DNA from: Trebonia sp963734665 | GTDB taxonomy: Bacteria; Actinomycetota; Actinomycetes; Streptosporangiales; Streptosporangiaceae | Assembly (NCBI GenBank): GCA_963734665.1 | Contig: CAVTIR010000002.1 | Span: 62,001-126,000 of the forward strand | Direction of reading: 5' to 3' | Length of the DNA: 64,000 nt | In this document: piece after piece, positions 9,132 through 21,410 of the stretch | How the letters are laid out: every line of letters begins with the position of its first letter | How positions within the stretch are numbered: the first letter of the stretch is position 1 | Made by a program: the position numbers and the translations under genes | The notes under the pieces: generated by a model | The model's input: the letters and a program-made list of their open reading frames with translations, nothing else | Told to the model about the DNA's origin: nothing | Database searches by the model: none

Positions 9132-9338
9132 TCACCAGAGGCTGGCAATCTCGGCAGCCGGCGCTTCACCCGTCCCCGTGTGGAAGACGACTGGTGCTCC
9201 CGTTTGCACGGCGAATTGCTGGAGCAAGGCAGTCTTGCCGACTCGTCGCCGCCCCCAGACGATCGCGGGCCGACCGGCTGGCCGCTCCCACCAGCCCCGG
9301 AGCGAAGCCAGCTCATCCGTCCTGTTAACGAAGCTCAC
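9132..9338 (-). pseudogene. N-terminal stump of an AAA ATPase gene
   Basis: Only 68 residues remain, starting at a GTG with FVNRTDELASL and containing the P-loop GRRRVGKTALLQQFA and then VVFHTGTG. This is the beginning of the archaeal/bacterial AAA ATPase family usually 400-480 residues long (RTDEL start, GRRRVGKT P-loop). It ends at a TAG at 9132-9134, 45 bases from the stop of the convergent NACHT gene, so everything after the P-loop region is missing. The simplest reading is that acquisition of the NACHT segment, or a later deletion, removed the rest. Confidence 0.7.
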
Positions 9339-9464
9339 GATGTCGCTTGCACTAGGTGCAGCCAGCCCACTGGTAGTCGTCCGCTGCAGGGCCCGAGGCA
9401 GGCGTGGGTCACTCCGGTGTGACCGCCCGGCGCCCGGCGCCGCCCAGGGCAAGCAAGAGAAATA

Positions 9465-10703
9465 TCAGCCAGAGAACTCGGCCAGCGTGCGCTCGGCCTC
9501 CGCGAGCCAGGAACGACGGGCGGCCAGGGCCTCTTCCGCATTGCGGATGCCGGACTGGTCGCCGCGCGCCTGGGCCTTGGCGAGCTGCGATTCCAGGGCC
9601 TGGATCGCCGCGCGGAGCTGGTTGACGGTGCCCTCGGCCCGCGCGAGGGCCTCGGGGTTGGACCGCTTCCACTGGGCATCCTCCGCGCGCCGGGCCGCTT
9701 CCTCGACCCGCCGCAGCCCCTGCTCCAGTTGGTCACGCGACTCACGCGGAACCGGCCCGGCCTGCTCCCAGCGCTCCTGGATGCCGCGCAGCGCGGAGCG
9801 CGCCGCCCGCCAGTCGGTGATCGGCAGCAGCGCCTGCGCCTCGGCGAGGAGCTGCTCCTTCACCGACGCGTGCGCCTTCAGTTCGGTCTCCTTGGCGGCG
9901 AACACCTCGGAGCGCGCGGCGAAGAACTTGTCCTGCGCGTCCCTGAACCGCTTCCACAGCTCGGCCTCGTCGTCCCGGCCGGCCCGGCCTGCTTCCTTCC
10001 ACTGCCGCATCAGGTCCCGGTAGACGCTGGAGGTGCCGCCCCAGTCGGTCGAGTCCGCCAGGGCCTCGGCCTCGTCGACTAGCTTCTCCTTGCGGGTCCG
10101 GACGGTCTCCCGCTCCGCCTCAAGAGAGGCGAAGTAGGCCTTGCGCCGCTTGGTGAACGCGTTGCGCGCCGCGGACAGCCGCTTCCACAGCACGGCCTCG
10201 ACCGACCGGTCGGCGTGCGGCGCGGCCTTCCACTCCTCAAGGAGCTCTGCCATCCGCTCGCCGCTCGCCTTCCAGTGCGTCGCCTCGGCCGCGATGTGCT
10301 CGGCCTCCTCGACGATCCGCTCCTTGATCTCGCGGGCCTCGGAGCGGGCATGCTCGCGGGCGGCCTTGACCTCCTCGCGCCGGGCGTCGACCGCGCCGGT
10401 CAGCGCCTCAAGCCGGCTGCGGAGCCCGTCGAGGTCGCCGAGCGCGTTGGCGTCGGCCACGGACTTTAGCAGGCGCTGCACGGTGGCCTGCGCCTGGGCG
10501 GGCGCCACGTCCGTCGTCGCGATGCGCTGCTCGATCAGCGTCACCTCGGTCTCGAGCGACTCGAACTTGCGCCGGAAGAACGCGATCGCCTCTTCCGGGC
10601 TACCCGCCGCCCACGAGCCGATCACACGCTCGCCATCGACGGTACGCACGTAGACCGTCCCGTCGGCGTCTACCCGACCCCAGGGATCGTTGGCGGTGGT
10701 CAC
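9465..10703 (-). CDS. DUF349 domain-containing protein
   Basis: This 412-residue, highly charged helical protein carries several DUF349 repeats, recognisable by the spaced patterns WKAAPHADRSVEAVLWKRL, WKEAGRAGRDDEAELWKRFR and the coiled coils between them. The N-terminal 45 residues (DPWGRVDADGTVYVRT) form a separate small segment typical of actinobacterial members. The biochemical role of the family is not settled. It sits beside the cyclophilin/hisS block, the usual actinobacterial neighbourhood. Confidence 0.93.
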   Translation of the reverse strand: MTTANDPWGRVDADGTVYVRTVDGERVIGSWAAGSPEEAIAFFRRKFESLETEVTLIEQRIATTDVAPAQAQATVQRLLKSVADANALGDLDGLRSRLEALTGAVDARREEVKAAREHARSEAREIKERIVEEAEHIAAEATHWKASGERMAELLEEWKAAPHADRSVEAVLWKRLSAARNAFTKRRKAYFASLEAERETVRTRKEKLVDEAEALADSTDWGGTSSVYRDLMRQWKEAGRAGRDDEAELWKRFRDAQDKFFAARSEVFAAKETELKAHASVKEQLLAEAQALLPITDWRAARSALRGIQERWEQAGPVPRESRDQLEQGLRRVEEAARRAEDAQWKRSNPEALARAEGTVNQLRAAIQALESQLAKAQARGDQSGIRNAEEALAARRSWLAEAERTLAEFSG

Positions 10704-10759
10704 GGCGAACCTCCTGGTTCATCTGCTGCCCCGGGCGGCTGCCCGGGGCGTCGTGTTGC

Positions 10760-11677
10760 TCAGGTCTGCTTGATGGTCACGCTGTTGATGATGACTTTCT
10801 CCTTAGGCGCACCATCGCCAGGCCCCGAATACGTGCACGAAGTGCCAGCATTAGCCACTTTCTGGAGGATATCCAGCCCAGAGGTAATTGTCCCGAAGGG
10901 CGTGTAATCCGGCCCAAGGGTGCTGTCCTTGTACACGAGGAAGAACTGGCTCCCATTGGTGTCGGACGCACCACTGTTCGCCATCGCGACGGTTCCGGCC
11001 TTGTAGGTCACGGTTCCGGCCGACGATGCCCCCGTGGGCAGGTTCTCACTGGTGAATTCATACCCAGGCCCGCCGGTTCCAGGCGAGTCGGCGGCCTGTG
11101 AGCAGGTCAGCTTCATGCTGGCCTTCGCGTACGGGTCGCCGCACTGCAGGACGTAAAGCCCGTTGCCGGTGGTAACCCGGTGGCACTGGCTGGCGTTGAA
11201 GTAGCCGGCGGTCGCCAGGTGCACGAAGGAGTTGACGGTGCAGGTTGCCTTGGAGTTAAGCAGGTTGATATCGATCGTGCCGAGGTTGGTGTTGATCGCG
11301 GCCGTATAGGCGGCCTTGTAATTAGGCGTGGCCGGCGGCAGCGACACCTTCTTGGCGGCCGGCGCCACACCGCTCGTGGTGTACGTGCAGTGGGTCGCGG
11401 GCTCGGTGACGGCGGCGGCCGACGCGGTCGCGGTCGCGGTCGCGGAGGCTGACGCCGACGGAGAGGCGGACGCGGTGGCCTTGGGCTTGGCCGCCTTCGG
11501 CGTGCTCCCGCCGGCGAACGCGACCGTCAAGCCACCGATGAGGCCAAGAACGCACACCACGGCAAGGCCAATGCCGAACCGCTGACGGATCTTCCGCTGC
11601 CGTGCAAGCCTTAGTTCCTGCTGCCGCTCAAACCGCTCGCGGGCGCGCCGTCGCTCCCGCTCTCTGCTCCCCGCCAA
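10760..11677 (-). CDS. membrane-anchored cyclophilin-type peptidyl-prolyl isomerase
   Basis: This 305-residue protein has a very basic cytoplasmic N-terminus, one transmembrane helix (about residues 34-55), an Ala/Ser/Thr-rich low-complexity linker and then a cyclophilin domain facing outside. Cyclophilin features include LGTIDINLL, FVHLATAGYFNASQCHRV, GTVAMANSGASDTNGSQFF and the C-terminal TPFGTI. It should catalyse cis-trans isomerisation of proline peptide bonds in exported proteins. An extra segment after the HRV motif and four cysteines are typical of actinobacterial extracellular forms. It diverges from the metallo-hydrolase gene. Confidence 0.93.
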   Translation of the reverse strand: MAGSRERERRRARERFERQQELRLARQRKIRQRFGIGLAVVCVLGLIGGLTVAFAGGSTPKAAKPKATASASPSASASATATATASAAAVTEPATHCTYTTSGVAPAAKKVSLPPATPNYKAAYTAAINTNLGTIDINLLNSKATCTVNSFVHLATAGYFNASQCHRVTTGNGLYVLQCGDPYAKASMKLTCSQAADSPGTGGPGYEFTSENLPTGASSAGTVTYKAGTVAMANSGASDTNGSQFFLVYKDSTLGPDYTPFGTITSGLDILQKVANAGTSCTYSGPGDGAPKEKVIINSVTIKQT

Positions 11678-11863
11678 GGGTGCCGCCTCCTATATATCGC
11701 GATTAGCCCGCAACGCCCCCGTTGGGGGGTTAGCGCACGATCGTTCGCGCATCGTACCCGCCAATCGTGCCGTTGCGGTACTGTCGTTATGAGTTCGCAG
11801 TAGTCGTTCGCCGTTTGCGGCCCTGTTATCGGTTCGCTGCACTACACGCTGAGTCGGTAGCCT

Positions 11864-12619
11864 GTGAGCGTGCTAGTCGCTGGCTTTCCCGCAGGTGCCT
11901 TCGCCGCCAACTGCTACCTGGTGGCGCCGGCGCCCGGCGAGGAGTGTGTGATCATCGACCCTGGGCAGGACGCGGAGCGGGGAATCGAGGAACTGCTTGA
12001 CCGCTACCGGCTGAAGCCTATCGCGGTGCTGCTCACTCACGGTCACGTCGATCACATGTGGTCGGTCGCGCCGGTCTGCGGCGCGAAGGGCATCCCCGCC
12101 TACATCCACCCGGACGACAGGGAGATGCTGTCCGACCCGGGCAAGGGCCTGGACCTCATGGTCAAGCAGCAGTTCCTCGGCGGCATGACCTTCAGCGAGC
12201 CGGACGACGTGAAGGCGCTGTCCGACGGCGAGGTCATCACCCTGGCGGGCCTGGATTTCACGATCGGCCATACGCCCGGTCACACGCGGGGTTCGGTCAC
12301 CTTCCGTAGCGGCGCGGAGGACGAACCTTCTTCTTTTTCCCTTGGCCCCGAAGGTCTCACTGGATCGGTACCCGCAAAAAGAAGAAGGTTCGCTCTGGAT
12401 GCCCTGTTCACCGGGGACCTGCTGTTCGCCGGGTCGATCGGCCGCACCGACCTGCCAGGCGGGGACTATCAGCAGATCCTGCACAGCCTCGCCCGCACGC
12501 TCACCCTGCCCGACGCGACGAACGTGCTCCCCGGCCACGGCCCGCAGACCACGATCGGCGACGAGCGCCGCACCAATCCGTTCCTTACCGGACTTCAGCC
12601 GGCCCAGAAGGGGCTGTAA
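11864..12619 (+). CDS. MBL-fold metallo-hydrolase (glyoxalase II-like)
   Basis: This 251-residue metallo-beta-lactamase-fold hydrolase has the metal motif THGHVDH (residues 58-64), GHTPGHTRGS, FTGDLLFAGSIGRTDLPGG and a terminal PGHGPQT. It is the small hydrolase usually found just before hisS in actinobacteria; the true substrate is not established. The start is a GTG at 11864, with another GTG two codons on. Between GSVTF and LFTGD, where relatives have a short loop, there is an extra stretch of about 24 residues encoded by a 71-bp palindrome (12322-12392). The catalytic residues are all kept, so the protein may still fold. Confidence 0.92.
   Translation: MSVLVAGFPAGAFAANCYLVAPAPGEECVIIDPGQDAERGIEELLDRYRLKPIAVLLTHGHVDHMWSVAPVCGAKGIPAYIHPDDREMLSDPGKGLDLMVKQQFLGGMTFSEPDDVKALSDGEVITLAGLDFTIGHTPGHTRGSVTFRSGAEDEPSSFSLGPEGLTGSVPAKRRRFALDALFTGDLLFAGSIGRTDLPGGDYQQILHSLARTLTLPDATNVLPGHGPQTTIGDERRTNPFLTGLQPAQKGL
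12322..12392. repeat. 71-bp palindromic element inserted in frame in the metallo-hydrolase gene
   Basis: Perfect 17-bp arms, cgaaccttcttcttttt (12322-12338) and its reverse complement (12376-12392), flank a 37-bp centre. The arms are AT- and purine/pyrimidine-rich, unlike the surrounding coding DNA. The element keeps the reading frame and encodes an extra loop. Confidence 0.75.
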
Positions 12620-12624
12620 CCACC

Positions 12625-13902
12625 ATGAGCTTTCAGGCCCCGAAGGGGGTCTCAGAATACGTACCGCCGCGCAGCGCCCTGTTCGCAGAGGCGCGCGAGG
12701 CGTTCGCGGAATCCGCGCGCCGCGCCTGCTACGCCGAAGTCGAGACGGCGGTCTTCGAGGACACCAGCCTGTTCGTCCGCGGCGTCGGCGAGTCATCCGA
12801 CGTCGTCCGCAAGGAGATGTACTCCTTCACCGACCGCGGCGGCCGCGACATCACGCTGCGCCCCGAGTTCACCGCCGGGGTGCTCCGCGCCGTCCTCGAG
12901 CACAACCTGCACAGGGGCGCCCTCCCGGTGAAGGTCTTCACCAGCGGCCCCGCGTTCCGCTACGAGCGGCCCCAGTCCGGCAGGTACCGGCAGTTCTACC
13001 AGTTCGACCTGGAGGCGATCGGCACCGAGGACCCGGCGGTGGACGCCGAGACGATCGCGGTCGCCTACGACGCCTATAAGTCCCTCGGCCTCACCCAGTT
13101 CACGCTGCTGCTGAACTCCCTCGGCGACAAGAACTGCCGTCCCGCCTACCGCGCCGCGCTCCAGGATTTCCTGCGGAAGCTCGACCTCGACGAGGAAACC
13201 AGGCAGCGGATCGAGATCAACCCGCTGCGCGTCCTCGACGACAAGCGCCCCGAGGTGCGCGAGCAGACGGCAAACGCGCCGTATATCGTCGACTACCTGT
13301 GCGGGGACTGCAAGGCGCACCACGACACGGTCCGCGCCCTCCTCACCAGCCTGAACGTCCCGTTCAACGACGCACCGCGCCTGGTCCGCGGCCTCGACTA
13401 CTACATGAGGACCACCTACGAGTTCGACCACGCCCTCCTGGGCGCGCAGTCGGGCATCGGCGGCGGCGGCCGCTACGACGGCCTGTCCGAGGACATCGGC
13501 GGTCCGTCGCTGCCCGGCATCGGCTTCGCCGTCGGCCTGGACCGTATAGTGCTAGCCATCGAGTCCGAACGGGGAGCGGCTGCCCCGAGTACGGCCACTG
13601 GCTGCCAGGTCTTCGGCGTTTCTCTGGGCGACGACGCGCACGCCGACGTGCTGACGCTCATCACGGCCCTGAGGCGAGCCGGGATCCGCGCCGACATGAC
13701 GTTCGGCAGCCGCGGGCTCAAGGGCGCGATGAAAGCCGCCGACCGCTCCGGTGCCCGCTTCGCGGTGATCATCGGTGCGGAGGAGAAGAATGCCGGGAAC
13801 GTTCGGCTGAAGGATCTTGAGAACGGCGACCAGCAGGACGTGGCAGTTACCTCAGCCACTGACTGGCTGCTTGAGAAACTGGGTCTCGGGCAGCAGGCGT
13901 AA
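12625..13902 (+). CDS. hisS: histidine--tRNA ligase
   Basis: This 425-residue class II synthetase attaches histidine to tRNA-His in the cytoplasm. Motif 2 is seen as FRYERPQSGRYRQFYQFDLE, the histidine-specific peptides as LVRGLDYYMRTTYEF and GGGGRYDGL, and motif 3 as GIGFAVGLDRIVLA; a normal anticodon-binding domain follows. It starts five bases after the metallo-hydrolase stop, so the two are probably cotranscribed and coupled. The stop codon lies in the loop of a strong hairpin. Confidence 0.98.
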   Translation: MSFQAPKGVSEYVPPRSALFAEAREAFAESARRACYAEVETAVFEDTSLFVRGVGESSDVVRKEMYSFTDRGGRDITLRPEFTAGVLRAVLEHNLHRGALPVKVFTSGPAFRYERPQSGRYRQFYQFDLEAIGTEDPAVDAETIAVAYDAYKSLGLTQFTLLLNSLGDKNCRPAYRAALQDFLRKLDLDEETRQRIEINPLRVLDDKRPEVREQTANAPYIVDYLCGDCKAHHDTVRALLTSLNVPFNDAPRLVRGLDYYMRTTYEFDHALLGAQSGIGGGGRYDGLSEDIGGPSLPGIGFAVGLDRIVLAIESERGAAAPSTATGCQVFGVSLGDDAHADVLTLITALRRAGIRADMTFGSRGLKGAMKAADRSGARFAVIIGAEEKNAGNVRLKDLENGDQQDVAVTSATDWLLEKLGLGQQA

Positions 13903-13919
13903 GCCTGCGCCGAGAGCCC
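13881..13919. terminator. two-tier hairpin covering the hisS stop codon
   Basis: The outer arms gggtctcgg (13881-13889) and ccgagagccc (13910-13919) pair with a small mismatch, and the inner arms gcaggc/gcctgc (13893-13898, 13903-13908) close on the tetraloop gtaa that contains the hisS stop. There is no T-run; it may terminate or protect the transcript before aspS. Confidence 0.5.
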
Positions 13920-13973
13920 AGCCCGAGACGATAAAGAGCGAGCCTTGATTTGTAGGCGAGCGGGAGGTACAGA

Positions 13974-15713
<1,740 letters not shown>

Positions 15714-15797
15714 CTCGGCCGGCCGGCTCCATCCCCGGCGCTTTCTGCGGCGTTCACGGGTCTCTAGCCGCGCGGACGGACGAGTAGGCTCGCAACC

Positions 15798-17288
15798 GTG
15801 GACAGTTTGTTCGATGATGCCGGGGAGCGGGCCGCTGCCGCGGCCGCGCCGCTTGCGGTGCGGATGCGGCCTCGGTCACTCGATGAGGTGATCGGGCAGC
15901 GGCATCTCACCGCGCCCGGAACGCCCTTCCGCAAGCTCATCGACAACGACGCGCCCATGTCTCTGGTCCTATGGGGACCGCCAGGGACGGGTAAGACGAC
16001 CCTCGCCTACGTCGTCAGCCAGGTAACGAAGCGGCGGTTCACCGAGCTTTCTGCTGTGACCGCTGGCGTCAAGGATGTCCGTGCTGCCGTGGACGCGGCG
16101 CGACGCGAGCTTGGGATGAGCGGGCGGCAGACGGTGCTGTTCGTGGACGAGGTCCATCGCTTCTCTAAAACCCAGCAAGATGCCCTGCTGCCCGCTGTCG
16201 AGAACCGGTGGGTGTCCTTTATCGGGGCGACGACCGAGAATCCGTCGTTCTCTGTCGTCTCGCCATTGCTCTCTCGGTCGTTGCTGCTGACGCTGCAGCC
16301 GCTTGATGACGACGACATCCGGGAGCTGGTCAAGCGAGCCTTGGTCGATGAGCGCGGGCTCGGCGGGCGCGTTTCGATTGATGACGACGCGCTTGAGCAT
16401 CTCGTGCGGCTGGCTGGCGGGGACGGGCGGCGGTCGCTGACCTACCTGGAGGCGGCCGGGCTCGGGGTTGAGCGCATCGACACGGCGACGCTGGAGCGGG
16501 CCGTGGACCGGGCTGCCGTTCGGTATGACCGGGACGGGGACCAGCACTACGACGTGATCAGCGCGTTTATCAAGTCCATGCGGGGGAGCGACGTTGACGC
16601 GGCGCTGCACTACCTCGCGCGGATGATCGCGGCGGGGGAGGATCCTCGGTTCATTGCACGGCGGCTCATCGTGCATGCCAGCGAGGATGTCGGGATGGCT
16701 GATCCGACCGCGCTGCAGACCGCCGTCGCCGCCGCGCAGGCCGTGGAGTTCGTCGGGCTGCCCGAGGCGCGGATCAACCTGGCCCAGGCGGTCATTCATA
16801 TCGCGCTGGCGCCGAAGTCCAATGCCGTCGTCAGGGCGATCGGTGCCGCCGAGGCCGACGTCAACGCGGGGCTCATCGGGGGGGTGCCCTCGCACCTGCG
16901 GGACGCGCACTACCCTGGCGCTAAGCGCCTTGGCCATGGCAAGGGCTACGTCTACCCGCATGATCTGCCCGAGGGCATCGTGACGCAGCAGTACGCCCCT
17001 GACGTGATCAACGGCCGGGCGTATTATGAGCCCTCAACGCACGGCATGGAGAGCCGCTTCGCAGAACGGACGCGGCTGATCCGCCAGATCCTGCATCCTG
17101 ACCAGGAAGGCGGCCGGCCCGCCGGGGGCTCTGCGGACGAGGGCTCCCGCGAGCCGAAGGACGTGCCCCTGTCCGCGACGCAGGAGCGACGACCGAGGAA
17201 CGAGGAAGGAACGACGAGGGAAGGACAGCGGTCCCGAGCGCCCGGAGGCGAGCGGGGGGAACAGGCTGACGAGGGGAAGACGGAATGA
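15798..17288 (+). CDS. rarA: replication-associated recombination protein A (AAA+ ATPase)
   Basis: This 496-residue RarA/MgsA/WRNIP1-family ATPase acts at stalled replication forks. Walker A GPPGTGKTT is near residues 59-67, Walker B VLFVDEVHRF follows, sensor 1 is GATTENPSF, and the C-terminal tetramer domain includes PEARINLAQAVIHIALAPKS and GYVYPHDLPEG. The GTG start at 15798 gives the usual N-terminus. The last 50 or so residues are not family-like: they are highly charged and encoded by a 118-bp palindromic repeat that also lies at 54051-54169. The stop overlaps the next gene (ATGA). Confidence 0.97.
   Translation: MDSLFDDAGERAAAAAAPLAVRMRPRSLDEVIGQRHLTAPGTPFRKLIDNDAPMSLVLWGPPGTGKTTLAYVVSQVTKRRFTELSAVTAGVKDVRAAVDAARRELGMSGRQTVLFVDEVHRFSKTQQDALLPAVENRWVSFIGATTENPSFSVVSPLLSRSLLLTLQPLDDDDIRELVKRALVDERGLGGRVSIDDDALEHLVRLAGGDGRRSLTYLEAAGLGVERIDTATLERAVDRAAVRYDRDGDQHYDVISAFIKSMRGSDVDAALHYLARMIAAGEDPRFIARRLIVHASEDVGMADPTALQTAVAAAQAVEFVGLPEARINLAQAVIHIALAPKSNAVVRAIGAAEADVNAGLIGGVPSHLRDAHYPGAKRLGHGKGYVYPHDLPEGIVTQQYAPDVINGRAYYEPSTHGMESRFAERTRLIRQILHPDQEGGRPAGGSADEGSREPKDVPLSATQERRPRNEEGTTREGQRSRAPGGERGEQADEGKTE
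17143..17260 (+). repeat. 118-bp structured repeat, copy A, inside rarA
   Basis: The stretch aligns along its length with 54051-54169, sharing blocks such as tcccgcgagcc, cccctgtcc, gaggaacgag and gacgagggaaggacag then gtcccgagcgc. In this copy it is read through as the charged tail of RarA, and the pairing of its arms is partly lost. Confidence 0.75.
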
Positions 17289-17758
17289 GCCTAACCGGGG
17301 TTGCCGCGCTGATCGCCGCGGTGAGCTTCGCCGTGCTGGCCTGTGCCGGCGTCTACCTGGCGATCCGGTTCACGAAGGTGCTTGGCGACGCGGCCACGCT
17401 GGTGCGCGATACGCGGGCCGACCAGCAGGCGCTGTTCGCCAGGGCGAACGCCGCGGTCGACCGGGCGAGCGCGCAACTCGACAGGACCGAGGCCGCCACG
17501 GCGGCCGTGGCCGACCTTGGCGACTCGATGACCGAGCTCGCGGGACAGGCGTCAGCGCTGGCGGGGATCGGTAAGAGCGTGGCGGGCGCACTCGTGGGCG
17601 GCCCTGTCGGCAGGGCCGCCGCTGTTGCCTACGGGATCCGGCACGCGGTGGGGCTGCGCCGCGGCACGGTTTCCCGCCCCGGCGCGCTGCCCGGCGAGAT
17701 AGTCAACGGGGCGGAGTTGGCCCCGGCCGCCGGGCGCAAGGCGGGGGCGCGGCGATGA
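17285..17758 (+). CDS. DUF948 domain-containing membrane protein
   Basis: This 157-residue protein has one N-terminal transmembrane helix (GVAALIAAVSFAVLACAGVYLA) followed by a long helical region, the DUF948 pattern seen next to alaS in many actinomycetes. Function is unknown; the topology suggests a membrane-anchored coiled coil. It overlaps rarA and the next gene by ATGA, so the three are one transcriptional unit. Confidence 0.88.
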   Translation: MSLTGVAALIAAVSFAVLACAGVYLAIRFTKVLGDAATLVRDTRADQQALFARANAAVDRASAQLDRTEAATAAVADLGDSMTELAGQASALAGIGKSVAGALVGGPVGRAAAVAYGIRHAVGLRRGTVSRPGALPGEIVNGAELAPAAGRKAGARR

Positions 17759-18015
17759 TCCGCCGTGGATTCTGGCTATTCGTCGGGGCCGCGGGCGGCA
17801 TCATGGGGTACCGGCGTGCGTCCGCCCTGACCCGCCAGGTATCCGAGACGCTCGGCGCGCGGCCGAAGAAGCCAGGCGCGGTGAAACGGCACTGGGCGCG
17901 AGAGACGATCCGCTTCACCCGTGACGTGCGCGAGGGCATGGACCTGTATTCCGCTCGGCATGAGGGTGACCGACCCCCTACGCTGGACCCTAGTGCGGAA
18001 TCGCGGCGCTCGTGA
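17755..18015 (+). CDS. small DUF6167-like protein
   Basis: This 86-residue protein begins MIRRGFWLFVGAAGGIMGYR, a single hydrophobic helix with a glycine motif, and continues with a basic tail ending in DVREGMDLYSARHEG. It matches the small conserved protein normally found between the DUF948 gene and alaS in actinobacteria. Function is unknown. ATGA overlap with the upstream gene supports cotranslation. Confidence 0.82.
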   Translation: MIRRGFWLFVGAAGGIMGYRRASALTRQVSETLGARPKKPGAVKRHWARETIRFTRDVREGMDLYSARHEGDRPPTLDPSAESRRS

Positions 18016-18022
18016 GCGCCGC
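18003..18022. terminator. perfect GC hairpin over the stop codon upstream of alaS
   Basis: Nine-base arms gcggcgctc and gagcgccgc are separated by only two bases and contain the TGA of the preceding gene. The 15-mer gcgccgcccttcatt that begins in the right arm (18016-18030) is repeated exactly at 18102-18116, just before the alaS ribosome site. Confidence 0.45.
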
Positions 18023-18165
18023 CCTTCATTGAGGCATTGAGTGAGGCAGGCAGGCTGAGGCAGGCTCCGCTCGGCATCCGCGCTATCGCGTCCCCTACCG
18101 GGCGCCGCCCTTCATTAAGCCGCATAGACGACAAACAACAAGAAGAAACGCAGAGGACAACCACG

Positions 18166-20892
<2,727 letters not shown>

Positions 20893-20927
20893 CGTGTGGG
20901 CATGTTTTCTGACGGACAGGTAAACCG

Positions 20928-21392
20928 GTGAGGAGTGGCGTGCGTCTGGCCGTCGATCCGGGTACTGTCCGCATTGGCGTGGCACGCAGCGATCCAGGCG
21001 GCGTGCTCGCTACCCCGCTCACCGTCGTGCGGCGAGGTAAGGGCGACTTGAACGCCCTCGCCTCGCTCGCCGCGACCGAAAACGCAATGGAGATCTTGGT
21101 GGGCCTTCCTCGGTCCCTGTCCGGCCGCGAGGGGCCGGCCGCCGTCTCCGCCAGGAAGTTCGCGGCGGACCTAGCGGCCCGGGTTGCTCCGCTTCCCGTG
21201 CGGCTCGTCGACGAACGCTTCACCACGTCGACCGCGCATGAGGCGCTGCGCGCCGGCGGGCATGACTCGCGAGCGCGGCGGGAAACGGTCGACGCCGCCG
21301 CGGCGGCGGTGCTGCTTGGGGCGGCGCTTGACTCCGAGCGCCGCACGGGCAACGCTCCCGGCCAGCTCGTCGACCTCGGATCCGCCCGGTGA
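20928..21392 (+). CDS. ruvX: Holliday junction resolvase RuvX (YqgF)
   Basis: This 154-residue RNase H-fold protein is involved in pre-16S rRNA processing in the YqgF family and was first described as a resolvase-like nuclease. Key features are VRLAVDPGTVRIGVARSD, ILVGLPRSLSGREG, VRLVDERFTT and the C-terminal VDAAAAAVLLG. GTG at 20928 fits the family start; GTG at 20940 is also in frame behind GAGGAG. The stop overlaps a GTG that is a likely start for mltG. Confidence 0.95.
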   Translation: MRSGVRLAVDPGTVRIGVARSDPGGVLATPLTVVRRGKGDLNALASLAATENAMEILVGLPRSLSGREGPAAVSARKFAADLAARVAPLPVRLVDERFTTSTAHEALRAGGHDSRARRETVDAAAAAVLLGAALDSERRTGNAPGQLVDLGSAR

Positions 21393-21410
21393 GCGGCGGC
21401 TACGGCCCTG

